Source of the DNA: a bacterium | Lineage (GTDB): Bacteria > Planctomycetota > J058 > JAJDCP01 | Direction of reading: 5' to 3' | Assembly (NCBI GenBank): GCA_030428695.1 | Contig: JAUIEM010000115.1 | Span: 1 to 24,283 of the forward strand | Length of the DNA: 24,283 bases | Part shown: positions 7,901 to 14,439 of the stretch, piece after piece | Layout: every line of letters begins with the position of its first letter | Position numbering within the stretch: the stretch's first letter is position 1 | Notes under the pieces: model-generated | Told to the model about the DNA's origin: nothing | Databases searched by the model: none | Seen by the model: only the letters and a program-made list of their open reading frames with translations | Translations under genes and position numbers: made by a program

Positions 7901-9222
7901 TCGGCCTGCGCCTCGGCCAGGCCGAGGTCCCCGCAGTCGAGGGCGTAGCGGGCGTAGGCCGCGCGCGCCCGGTCGCGTCCGGCCCGCGCCTCGGGGTTGT
8001 CCGGCCACAGCTTGAGCGCCTGGTCGAACTCCGCGACGGCCAGCGCGAAGGCCCGGTAGCGCTCGGCCCGCTCCGCCGGCCGGGCGGGCGACGCGCAGCG
8101 CGCCAGGGCGGCCTCGGCCCCGGCGCTGAGCAGCAGGCTCTCGCGGTGGGCGAGGTAGTCGCGCAGCGCCGCCTGCAGGCTGAGGACGTCCGGGAAGCGG
8201 TCGGCGGGCCGCGGCTGCAGCGCCCGCTCGCACAGCGCGCGCAGCTCCGCGGGCAGCGTCTCGGGCAGCGTGGGAACCTTCCCCGCGCTCGCCGCGAGCA
8301 CGACGTCGATGAAGCGCTTGCCGCGGTGAGGAGGTCGACCGCACAGGATGTGGTAGAGGATCCCCCCGAGCAGGTAGACGTCCGTCTCCGGCCCGACCTC
8401 CTCGCCGCGCCCGTCCGCGAGCTCGGGCGGCATGTAGCGCGGCGTTCCGCACGGCTCCCGCAGGCTCTCGCGGGGGCGCACGCCGGGGACGGGCGCGAGG
8501 CTGAGGGCCAGCCCCCAGTCCATCACGAGCACCTCGCCGAAGGGGCCGAGCATCACGTTGCCCGGCTTGAGGTCGTTGTGGACGATGCTCCGGCTGTGGG
8601 CGTAGGCGACCGCGTTGCAGACCTGGTCGAGCACCCGCAGGTGGAAGTCGAGGTCGTCCGGACGCGCGCGCAGGGCGTCGCTCCAGCTCTGGCCCTCGAC
8701 CAACTTCATCGCGATGAAGGGCTCGCCGCCCGGGAGCTTCCCGAGCTCGTGCACCGGCACGATGTTCGGATGCTCGAGGCGGCCGGTCACGCGGGCCTCG
8801 GACAGGAAGTCCCGCAGCGTCTGGGCGTCCTCTTCCCCCCGCACCATCTTCAGGGCGACATCGCGTCCGAGGCAGGTCTGCCGGGCCCGGAAGACCACGC
8901 CCATGCCGCCCCGGCCGACCTCCTCGTCGAGGGCGTAGCCGTCGAGGTCGAGGGGCGCCGCCCCCGGAGCGCTGCGCGGCCGGTAGGTCGCGCCGGGGTC
9001 GAGGGTGCTGTGCTCGGCGTCGGCGCCGAGGGTGATGCACCAGCGGGCCCGGACCGGGTCGTCGTCGGGCAGGGTCGCTTCGGGGTCTTCCAACGGCTTC
9101 TCCGGCGCGCTCGGGTTCGTCCCGTTTGATTCACCGGGGTTCCTGCTGCGGACCCGGATGCCGCAGATCTCGGGCACTTCGAGCCTTCTGCGCTGCTCAC
9201 CTGTGGACGGTGTGCCAGCCAT
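4936..9222 (-). CDS. Ser/Thr protein kinase with PEGA-like domains and FG-GAP/PQQ-like repeat region
   Basis: 1428 aa. Kinase domain about 96-356: GRGGMG glycine loop, catalytic K125, HND at 215-217 (catalytic D217; Arg of the usual HRD replaced by Asn), DWG at 235-237 in place of DFG, then CGTPRYMPPE. Helical TPR-like linker about 361-460, one membrane helix about 470-492, then two PEGA-like beta domains (about 497-555 and 570-630). From about 730 to the end there are at least seven FG-GAP-type calcium-loop motifs (DLDGDGDLE, DVDGDGLPE, DVDGDGRLE, DLDGDGTRE and variants) mixed with PQQ-like strands such as LVCLARDGTLRW. The tail probably folds as a beta-propeller on the far side of the membrane and may bind a ligand or partner. 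Start uncertain: ATG 9222 lacks a clear ribosome site; GTG 9177 (after GAAGG) and TTG 9093 (after GGAG) are alternatives. Confidence 0.9.
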   Translation of the reverse strand: MAGTPSTGEQRRRLEVPEICGIRVRSRNPGESNGTNPSAPEKPLEDPEATLPDDDPVRARWCITLGADAEHSTLDPGATYRPRSAPGAAPLDLDGYALDEEVGRGGMGVVFRARQTCLGRDVALKMVRGEEDAQTLRDFLSEARVTGRLEHPNIVPVHELGKLPGGEPFIAMKLVEGQSWSDALRARPDDLDFHLRVLDQVCNAVAYAHSRSIVHNDLKPGNVMLGPFGEVLVMDWGLALSLAPVPGVRPRESLREPCGTPRYMPPELADGRGEEVGPETDVYLLGGILYHILCGRPPHRGKRFIDVVLAASAGKVPTLPETLPAELRALCERALQPRPADRFPDVLSLQAALRDYLAHRESLLLSAGAEAALARCASPARPAERAERYRAFALAVAEFDQALKLWPDNPEARAGRDRARAAYARYALDCGDLGLAEAQAEALDAPGELVAAIAEERLRRWKRKRARRAVAITGGVAALALLAALGVGLVWRARAVVELPVRTEPRGSAVWVDGVLHPERTPTVVPLGPGKHRLEIRQEPFFAVDREVEVAWGSITGSLEPALVHVPRFEYLTFQSDPPGARLAIRAPDGALVRSFTCPHTDTLRVGDYRLEAQLEGYRDPLPERPLTVRGSVRPRTVRITLEEHAGRVVFIGDLEEALVEIDGDGALRSAADTLRLAPGPHALRVLRRGLGTRHFAVDLAVGAARTLFLPPDEQTWSAPLLEAPHGTPLPVDLDGDGDLEVVLATREHLVCLARDGTLRWRHAFDRAAQVSAPLALDVDGDGLPEIVCDRRDLLVCLDGDGRVLWERRDLALPGRGTLCLADLGDGPVPVAALRDGVACLERDGSVRWFRPLDWTPSTRPVACDGGLLLACDEGLLRLAEDGTELWRSALGALVHPPARGDLGGDGAAEIVCASDDGFLLCTDDRGRERWRFPLEEPGAPALADVDGDGRLEVLVGGGDGLLCLTAEGALRWEAPAAYGIPGELSVVDLEGDPRPEIVGASDDDSLFVWSPDGRRRYELALGGGLYHAPSVCDLSGDGEPHLLIASERPGLRALRWQPPPRWLRPEQPTAMRAAGAGVAVLGPEESARWLDHRGEVVRDWEAPGGRLFAFEEDGALVFASTADGTRAYDSTGAALWEGELSLRDSRLWGSGRLQQDGGTVRLIGADTELWSRRGRLLAEAPQRLLVRAPDSTLMCLDADGAIVWRDPAPALHAAFVGARTVVQTWAGLRGLGPDGALLWELDEPAPTLVQTAPAPPLAFADRFVYGSSRGVLCRDAAGRELWALPAASARGLLGLLPGGLCYASDFESLWLFDADGRPGPVLHLPLCAWVAPPRLIDLDGDGTRELVGLLDDWRRAEGVVAAFAPDGTLRARLGLARAIGQPLLVLTGPDDAGRRLLVVADMTHLYAFDAAARVLRIDWGPFRQSVE

Positions 9223-9389
9223 GAAGAACGGGCTCCGCTGCTCGAAGACTCGAAGCGCCCGATCTCAAGCGGCCTCCGGGCCCTCGCGACGAAATCCCGG
9301 TGCATCAACCGGGTTCCATTGTGCCTGCTGGACGCCGCAGGACAAGCGGGGGCCGGATCCCGACCCACGGGCAGCGGCCTGCGAGGCTG

Positions 9390-9417
9390 TTGCATGCCCG
9401 CGCCGGGTTGGTACACT
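9390..9417 (+). promoter_or_regulatory. Weak candidate promoter for PqqD-glycosyltransferase operon
   Basis: An extended -10 (TGGTACACT, -10 hexamer 9412-9417) lies 52 bp upstream of the PqqD-like gene's start, with a poor -35 (TTGCAT, 9390-9395) at 16 bp spacing. It lies in the 246-bp divergent spacer 9223-9468, where I see no other feature. Confidence 0.35.
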
Positions 9418-9468
9418 GCCGGCCGATGCCGCAGATCCCAGAGAGTTCCTGGCTAGGAGGAGCCCACG

Positions 9469-9915
9469 ATGGCCGAGACCGAGACCACCGGATTCACCAC
9501 CGGATTCCGCCTGGCGGGAAGCCACGTCGTCCACGAGAGCATCGACGGCGAGACTATCGCGATCGACCTGCAGAGCGGGCGCTACTTCAGCTTCGATGAC
9601 CTCGGCAGCCGGGTCTGGGCGGCGCTGCTGGCCGGGGCCCCGGCGGACGCGATCGCCGCGGCGATCTGCGCTGCGAGCGGCGCCGGACCGGACGAGGTCG
9701 ATCAGGCGCTCGGCGCGTTCTTCGAGCAGCTCGTCACGATCGACCTGCTCGCGCGCGGGGCGGCGGAGGCCAGGGACGTCGACGCCGCGCCCTTCTTCGC
9801 CGGCCTGGCGGGCTTCCAGGGGCCGAGCGTGCAGGCCTACACCGACATGCAGGAGCTGCTCGCCCTCGACCCGATCCACGAGGTCGACGCCGAGGGTTGG
9901 CCGGGCAGTGCCTGA
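9469..9915 (+). CDS. PqqD-like (RiPP recognition element fold) protein with C-terminal tail
   Basis: 148 aa; ATG preceded by AGGAGG. Residues about 12-95 fit the PqqD fold: a strand-rich start, ID(L)QSGRYFSFDDLGSRVWAAL, then helices ending in ...FFEQLVTIDLL. PqqD proteins present leader peptides to modifying enzymes in RiPP pathways, but PqqD itself is about 90 aa. Here a roughly 50-residue tail ends in YTDMQELLALDPIHEVDAEGWP, a compact motif that looks like a separate conserved or peptide-binding segment. The gene overlaps the next by 8 nt and heads a three-gene operon with two glycosyltransferases. No radical-SAM enzyme, protease or obvious precursor gene lies nearby, so the partner peptide is unknown. 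Confident on family, open on role. Confidence 0.8.
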   Translation: MAETETTGFTTGFRLAGSHVVHESIDGETIAIDLQSGRYFSFDDLGSRVWAALLAGAPADAIAAAICAASGAGPDEVDQALGAFFEQLVTIDLLARGAAEARDVDAAPFFAGLAGFQGPSVQAYTDMQELLALDPIHEVDAEGWPGSA

Positions 9916-10999
9916 GCCCTCCCTGCTGGTGATCACGCCGCGTGTCCCGACCCCCGACCGGGACGGCGGCTCGCTGCGTCTGGTCCGCTCCCTCGCCATC
10001 CTGCGCGCGCTCGGCTACACGGTCTCGGTGCTCGCCTGCCTGCCGGAGTCCTTCCCGCCCTTCACCGCCAGTCTCGAGGCCGACCGTGCGGCGCTCGCCG
10101 CGGACGGCGTCGAGCTCCTCGCCCCGCCGGTCGAGGAGGCGCTGCGGCGCGGCCCGGACGCGGTGCTGCTGCACGGCGTCTGGGTCGCCTCACGCTTCAG
10201 CGAGGCGGCGCGCCGCCACGCCCCCGGAGCGAGGATCCTGTTCGACACGATCGACCTGCACCACGTGCGCGAGTTCCGCGCCGCGCGTCTGAGCGGCAAC
10301 CTGCCCCAGCTGCGCAACGCCCTTTCCCTCAAGCGGCGCGAGCTCGAGGCGGCGCGGCGGGCCGACTGCACGCTGGTCGTCAGCGAGCGGGAGCGCGGGC
10401 TGCTCCGCGCCGCGCTGCCCGGCTGCCCGTGCGTGGTCGTCCCGAACATCCATCCCGCCGGGCCCCCGGGGCCGGACTTCGCGCGGCGAGCGGGGCTCTT
10501 GTTCCTCGGCGCCTACACCTTCGCGCCGAACGTCGACGCGATGCGTTGGTTCGTGCGCGCACAGCTGCCGGCGCTCCGCCAGCGCCTGCCCGGGGTGTCG
10601 CTGACCATCGCGGGGGCCGATCCGACGCCGGAGGTCGAGGCGCTCGCCGGGCCGGGGGTCACGGTGACCGGCTTCGTGCCGAAGCTCGCGCCGCTGTTCG
10701 ACGCCCATCGGCTCAGCGTCGTGCCGCTGCGCTACGGGGCGGGGATCAAGGGGAAGCTGCTCGCCAGCCTCGCCCACGGCCTGCCCGCGGTCAGCTCGGC
10801 GATCGGCGCGGAGGGCCTGCCCGCGTCGCCCGCGGTCGCCGTCGCTGCGGACGACGGCTGGGCCGAGGCGGTCGCCGCTCTCTACGAGGACGAAGCGCGC
10901 TGGCGGGCGGCGGCGGAAGCGGGACGCGCGCTGGTCGCCGCGGAGTACTCCGTGCCGACGGTGCGCGCGCGCCTGATCGAAGCCCTGGAGGTCGCGTGA
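9908..10999 (+). CDS. GT4-like glycosyltransferase
   Basis: 363 aa from GTG 9908, inside the end of the PqqD-like gene (8-nt overlap); a GAGG lies about 12 nt upstream. The frame is open further upstream, but that part is antisense or shadow sequence. The N-terminal Rossmann half starts LLVITPRVPTPDRDGGSLR, with the GG loop typical of GT4 enzymes. The C-terminal half has FLGAYTFAPNVDAMRWF, LTIAGADPTPEV, VTVTGFV, then VVPLRYGAGIKGKLLASLAHGLPAVSSAIGAEGL. That last stretch is the nucleotide-sugar binding region, where a Lys (GIKGK) and the GAEGL acidic loop are characteristic. It likely transfers a sugar from an activated donor; donor and acceptor are not predictable. Translationally coupled to its neighbours on both sides. 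Confidence 0.85.
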   Translation: MPEPSLLVITPRVPTPDRDGGSLRLVRSLAILRALGYTVSVLACLPESFPPFTASLEADRAALAADGVELLAPPVEEALRRGPDAVLLHGVWVASRFSEAARRHAPGARILFDTIDLHHVREFRAARLSGNLPQLRNALSLKRRELEAARRADCTLVVSERERGLLRAALPGCPCVVVPNIHPAGPPGPDFARRAGLLFLGAYTFAPNVDAMRWFVRAQLPALRQRLPGVSLTIAGADPTPEVEALAGPGVTVTGFVPKLAPLFDAHRLSVVPLRYGAGIKGKLLASLAHGLPAVSSAIGAEGLPASPAVAVAADDGWAEAVAALYEDEARWRAAAEAGRALVAAEYSVPTVRARLIEALEVA

Positions 11000-11676
11000 T
11001 GAGCCCCCGGATCAGCGTCGTCATCCCCGCCTACAACGGCGCGCGGCTCCTGCCGGAGACGATCCGCTCCGTGCTCGCGCAGGATCATCCGGACGTCGAG
11101 CTGATCGTCGTCGACGACGAGTCCCCCGACGACACCTCCGCGGTCGTCCGCCGCTTCCCCACCGTCCGGCTGATCCGGCAGGCGAACGGCGGCACCGGAG
11201 CGGCGCGCAACACCGGCGTCGCCGCCGCGACCGGGAGCTTCCTCGCCTTCCTCGACCAGGACGACCTGTGGGCGCCGACCAAGCTCTCGCGGCAGCTCGC
11301 CTGGCTAGAGGAGCGCGGTCCCGAGGCGATCGGCCTGTGCCGTCAGGTCTACGCGCTCGAGGCGGGGATGGAGCCGCCGCGCTGGCTGCATCCCAAGCTG
11401 CGCTCCGAGCACTCCTGCTACACGCCGAGCGGCTGGCTGATGCGGAGAGCGGTGTTCGAGCGGGTCGGGCCCTTCGATGCGTCCTTCGACTTCGGGGCGG
11501 ACTTCGACTGGCTGTTCCGGGCGCGCGACCTGGGCATCGAGCTGACGGTGGTGCCGGAGCTGCTCCTGACCAAGCGCATCCACGCGATCAACCTCAGCCA
11601 CCGGGTCGAGGAGTGCAAACGCGACCTGTTGCGGATCGTGCGGGAGTCGGTGCGGAGGAAGCGGACGGGGGGCTAG
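10999..11676 (+). CDS. GT2-family glycosyltransferase, compact form
   Basis: 225 aa. Its ATG overlaps the TGA of the GT4 gene (ATGA), a classic coupled start. Family 2 signatures: ISVVIPAYNGARLLPETI at the start, VELIVVDDESPDDT, ANGGTGAARNTG, and the metal-binding LDQDDLW (DxD equivalent). The downstream region, with GWLMRRAVFERVGPFDASFDFGADFDWLFRARD, matches the acceptor-side ED-like region (ADFDW). Inverting transfer of a sugar from a nucleotide donor is expected. It is shorter than many GT2 enzymes, without a membrane segment, so probably cytosolic. Last gene of the PqqD-GT4-GT2 operon; a strong inverted repeat follows its stop. Confidence 0.88.
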   Translation: MSPRISVVIPAYNGARLLPETIRSVLAQDHPDVELIVVDDESPDDTSAVVRRFPTVRLIRQANGGTGAARNTGVAAATGSFLAFLDQDDLWAPTKLSRQLAWLEERGPEAIGLCRQVYALEAGMEPPRWLHPKLRSEHSCYTPSGWLMRRAVFERVGPFDASFDFGADFDWLFRARDLGIELTVVPELLLTKRIHAINLSHRVEECKRDLLRIVRESVRRKRTGG

Positions 11677-11680
11677 AGCG

Positions 11681-11720
11681 CCGGAAAGGGTGCCTGACTC
11701 AACTCAAGTATCCTTTCCGG
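11681..11720. terminator. 9-bp perfect inverted repeat between convergent genes
   Basis: CCGGAAAGG (11681-11689) and CCTTTCCGG (11712-11720) form a perfect 9-bp stem with a 22-nt loop. It lies between the stops of the GT2 gene (11676) and the TatT-like gene (11724), so it can serve both as a bidirectional terminator. The loop side carries GGGTGCCTGACTC, which recalls the GTGCCTGAC hairpins scattered as REP-like repeats in several bacterial genomes. Confidence 0.55.
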
Positions 11721-11723
11721 GCC

Positions 11724-12797
11724 CTAAAAGTAGTCTTCGATGCCGTCGAGCAGCTTCCGCGCCTTCTCCTGCTCGACACGCTGGTACGGGATGATGTCGG
11801 GGTAGACTGCGGGATCGCCGTTCAGCACGATGTCGAGGTGCTTGAGGAACAGCTCCTTGTCCTGCACCTTCGTCGCGTAGTACTCCGAGATCAGGACGTG
11901 GGTCGCGAAGTAGTCGGGAGCGACCTCGAGGGACGCCATGAAGTGCTCCCAGGACTTCTCCATGTCGCCCCCGGCGATCGACGGCGCGACGGCGTAGAAG
12001 GCGCCGAGGTAGCGGTCGGCGGCGCCGTAGTACCAGGTGTTGTCGAGGGAGCGCACGTGCTGGATCATCTCCCAGCCGCGGTTCTTGTTGAACAGCACGT
12101 ACGAGAAGCCCTTGAGCCGTGACCACTTGCTCATGCAGATCACGGTCCAGTAGACCCCCTCGATGCCCTCCTTGCCGATGGTCTTGGCTGCTTCCTCTTC
12201 GGCCTCCCCACGGGCGATCGCGTCGCGGAAGCTCTTGAAGCAGGCCATCGCGCGCTCGCAGCTCTCCAGACCCTGCTGGTACAGCTCGAGCTTGCGGTCG
12301 ATCTCTTCGGAGTTGTCGGGGATGCGCTCGGAGAGGATGTAGTACGAGATCCCGAGCTTCCAGAAGTTGTCGTAGAGCTCCTTGTCGAAGGGCAGGTTTG
12401 CCGCTTCGCGCAGGGCGCTGCGGCGGGCCATCGAGCGCGCGGCGAAGCTGTCGGCATCCTCGTCGGGGAGCATCTTCGGCGGCCCGAACTTCTCCTGCTC
12501 CGACGGGGACAGCCCCTCGTAGTAGACCTCGAGCTTCGCGTTGATGCGGCTCTGGGACGCGGCGAGGAGCTCTTCGTAGATCGTGCACAGACGCTCGAGC
12601 TCGGCGACCTTGGTCCAGTGCAGGCGCAGGCTCTCGGCCTCGACCTGCAGCGGCTGCAGCTCGGCGTAGCGCTCGTCGATCTCGGTCGGATCGGGCGGGT
12701 AGGGGTCGCCCCACAGGTCGGTGGTCCAGCCGAAATCACGGCCACTGCAGCCGCACGCGACCAGGAGGAACAGACAGGGGATCAGCCTTCGAAGCAT
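11724..12797 (-). CDS. TatT-family-like lipoprotein
   Basis: 357 aa from the ATG at 12797. The frame extends 13 codons further up, but this start puts a clean lipoprotein signal first (MLRRLIPCLFLLVACGC, lipobox LVAC), so the product is likely a membrane-anchored lipoprotein. The C-terminal half matches the TRAP-associated TatT pattern: NTWYYGAADRYLGAFYAVAPSIAGGDMEKSWEHFMASLEVAPDYFATHVLISEYYATKVQDKELF, ending in ARKLLDGIEDYF. TatT proteins are helical, TPR-like periplasmic lipoproteins that form trimers with TatP solute-binding proteins of some TRAP transporters. No TRAP permease or binding protein lies nearby, so it acts alone or with a distant partner. The N-terminal half (about 30-150) is charged and helical and extends the usual family length. 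Confidence 0.72.
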   Translation of the reverse strand: MLRRLIPCLFLLVACGCSGRDFGWTTDLWGDPYPPDPTEIDERYAELQPLQVEAESLRLHWTKVAELERLCTIYEELLAASQSRINAKLEVYYEGLSPSEQEKFGPPKMLPDEDADSFAARSMARRSALREAANLPFDKELYDNFWKLGISYYILSERIPDNSEEIDRKLELYQQGLESCERAMACFKSFRDAIARGEAEEEAAKTIGKEGIEGVYWTVICMSKWSRLKGFSYVLFNKNRGWEMIQHVRSLDNTWYYGAADRYLGAFYAVAPSIAGGDMEKSWEHFMASLEVAPDYFATHVLISEYYATKVQDKELFLKHLDIVLNGDPAVYPDIIPYQRVEQEKARKLLDGIEDYF

Positions 12798-12861
12798 CGC
12801 ATCGCCACTCGGTTGGGGATGCCTCCAGTCTAGCACACCGCCGCGAAGGCTGCTGCGCGGG

Positions 12862-13287
12862 TCAGTTCTCCGCGGCCTCCCGGGCGCGCTTCCGAAGCTC
12901 CTCCTGGCTCAGCGTCTCGACCCGCTGGGCGATCCACCACTGGTGGCCGTCGGCGTCGGCGACGGCGGCGTTGCGATCGCCGTAGTAGGTCTCGCGGGGC
13001 TCCATCACGCTCGTCGCGCCCGCCTCGAGCGCGGCCTGGTAGCGGGCGTCGGCGTCGGCGACGTAGACGTAGAGCATCGCCTTGAGGTCGGACGTTTCCT
13101 TGGCGCAGCCGAACATCACGATCGAGTCGCCGACCTTGATCTCGGCGTGGGCGACGGCGCCGTCCTTGCCCTCGACACGCTCGGTCACCGTGCCGTCGAA
13201 GACGGTCTTCACGAAGGCGAGCGACGCGTCGACATCGGCGACGGTCAGGTAGGGGGTGATGGTGTGGTAGCCGGCGGGTGCGTTCAT
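12862..13287 (-). CDS. VOC superfamily / PhnB-like protein
   Basis: 141 aa from ATG 13287 (GAGGAG about 9 nt upstream); the 23 extra upstream codons lack a ribosome site. It starts GYHTITPYLTVADVDASLAFVKTVFDGTV, the typical entry of PhnB/glyoxalase-like proteins. It contains the paired beta-alpha-beta-beta-beta modules: VAHAEIKVGDSIVMFG and LYVYVADADARYQAALEAGATSVMEPRETYYGDRNAAVADADGHQWWIA. The YYGDR(N)AAVxDxxGHxWWIA ending is characteristic of this subgroup. VOC proteins are metal-dependent enzymes or small-molecule binders; substrate unknown. C-terminal tail VETLSQEELRKRAREAAEN is charged and helical. Monocistronic or read through into the TatT-like gene 64 bp downstream. Confidence 0.88.
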   Translation of the reverse strand: MNAPAGYHTITPYLTVADVDASLAFVKTVFDGTVTERVEGKDGAVAHAEIKVGDSIVMFGCAKETSDLKAMLYVYVADADARYQAALEAGATSVMEPRETYYGDRNAAVADADGHQWWIAQRVETLSQEELRKRAREAAEN

Positions 13288-13347
13288 GGTCGATTTCTCC
13301 TCGCGTTGCGCACGTAGAGACAGGATGCCGGGCGCGGCGCGAGCAGG

Positions 13348-13355
13348 ATTGTACA
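13348..13355 (-). promoter_or_regulatory. Possible -10 with 8-bp palindrome upstream of the VOC gene
   Basis: On the minus strand TACAAT (13353-13348) is a good -10 hexamer about 60 bp before the VOC gene start. It lies within the 8-bp palindrome TTGTACAA (13349-13356), which could be an operator. No convincing -35 is visible. Confidence 0.25.
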
Positions 13356-13377
13356 AATCGGCACTCCCGTCACTCTC

Positions 13378-13407
13378 GCAGGTACCGGGCCCGGTGAATC
13401 GACCTGC
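13378..13407. terminator. Nested inverted repeat downstream of queA
   Basis: GCAGGT (13378-13383) pairs with ACCTGC (13402-13407) around a perfect 12-bp palindrome ACCGGGCCCGGT (13384-13395). It begins 9 bp beyond the queA stop, on the transcript's downstream side, so it probably ends the queA operon. No T-run follows, as is common in GC-rich genomes. Confidence 0.45.
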
Positions 13408-13416
13408 CGAGGGACC

Positions 13417-14439
13417 CTACAGCAGCAGCATCGCGTCGCCGTAGCTGAAGAAGCGGTAGCGCTCGGCGATCGCCGCGCGGTAGGCCTTCCACATCAGCTC
13501 CTCGCCGAGGAAGGCCATCACCAGGAGCAGCAGCGTGCTCTTCGGGAAGTGGAAGTTGGTGATCAGCGCGTCGATCGCCCGGAAGCGGTAGCCCGGCCGG
13601 ATGTACAGGTCGGTCGCCCCCTCCCCGGAGCCGCCCGCCGCGGCCGCCTCGAGCGCCCGCAGGCTGGTGGTGCCGACCGCGATCACCCGCCGGCCCTCGG
13701 CCTTCGCGGCCGCGACGGCGGCCGCCGTCGGCTCCGGGATGCGGTAGCGCTCGACGTGCATCGTGTGCTCTTCGACCGCCCGCGTCTTGATCGGCAGGAA
13801 GGTGCCCGGGCCGACCTCGAGGGTCAGCCGCCGCAGCTCGACGCCCTGCGCCTCGAGCTGTGCGAGCAGGGCCGGGGTGAAGTGCAGGCCGGCGGTCGGC
13901 GCGGCGGCCGCGACCGGCTTGTCGGCGTAGACCGTCTGGTAGCGCTCCCGGTCGCGCGGGTCGGGGGCGCTGCGCGCGATGTAGGGAGGCAGGGGCAGGC
14001 GGCCGTGGCGCTCGAGCAGGGTGGTGACCGGCTCGTCGGCCAGGCTCTCGACCCTGCGCACCCGCCCGCCGCCCTCGAGCAGCCGCACCCGCAGCTGCCC
14101 GTCACAGAGGGCGAAGACCTCGCCGGCGACCGGCTTGCCGCGGGTGCCGAGCATCACCTCCCAGGTCTCGGGCGTGGGCAGGAGCGGGTGCAGGAACAAG
14201 AGCTCCGCCCGCCCCCCGGTCGCCTCGCGCAGGCCGAGCGCGCGCGCCGGAAGCACCCGCGCGTCGTTGATGACCAGCACGTCGCCGGGACGCAGCCAGC
14301 CGGGCAGGGCGTCGAAGCGGGTGTGGGTCAGGCGGTCGGGGCGCTCGACCACCATCAGCCGGGAGGCGTCGCGGGCCGGGAGGGGCTCCTGGGCGATCAG
14401 CTCGGGGGGCAGGTCGAAGTCGAGGTCCGCGAGGTCCAA
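13417..14439 (-). CDS. queA: S-adenosylmethionine:tRNA ribosyltransferase-isomerase
   Basis: 340 aa, full family length. QueA transfers and isomerises the ribosyl group of SAM onto 7-aminomethyl-7-deazaguanine in tRNA (wobble base), giving epoxyqueuosine. Diagnostic stretches are present in order: DLDFDLPPELIAQEPLPARDASRL at the N-terminus, GDVLVINDARVLPARALG, AAAPTAGLHFTPALL, VGPGTFLPIKT, VGTTSLRALEAAA, LYIRPGYRFRAIDALITNFHFPKSTLLLLVMAF, and the ending RYRFFSYGDAMLLL. The start codon is TTG (14439-14437), directly after the TAG stop of the upstream gene, so translation is probably coupled to it. No other queuosine genes lie in the window. Confidence 0.97.
   Translation of the reverse strand: MDLADLDFDLPPELIAQEPLPARDASRLMVVERPDRLTHTRFDALPGWLRPGDVLVINDARVLPARALGLREATGGRAELLFLHPLLPTPETWEVMLGTRGKPVAGEVFALCDGQLRVRLLEGGGRVRRVESLADEPVTTLLERHGRLPLPPYIARSAPDPRDRERYQTVYADKPVAAAAPTAGLHFTPALLAQLEAQGVELRRLTLEVGPGTFLPIKTRAVEEHTMHVERYRIPEPTAAAVAAAKAEGRRVIAVGTTSLRALEAAAAGGSGEGATDLYIRPGYRFRAIDALITNFHFPKSTLLLLVMAFLGEELMWKAYRAAIAERYRFFSYGDAMLLL

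Noticed and set aside
9223..9468. Small ORFs (for example plus strand from 9300) in the divergent spacer as leader or precursor peptides
   Set aside because: No ribosome site, and the translation is Arg/Pro/Gly-rich shadow-like. No link to the PqqD gene can be supported.
9908..11676. Insertion or horizontal transfer island around the PqqD-glycosyltransferase genes
   Set aside because: Base composition and codon use look like the neighbours, and no transposase, integrase, tRNA or flanking direct repeat is visible.
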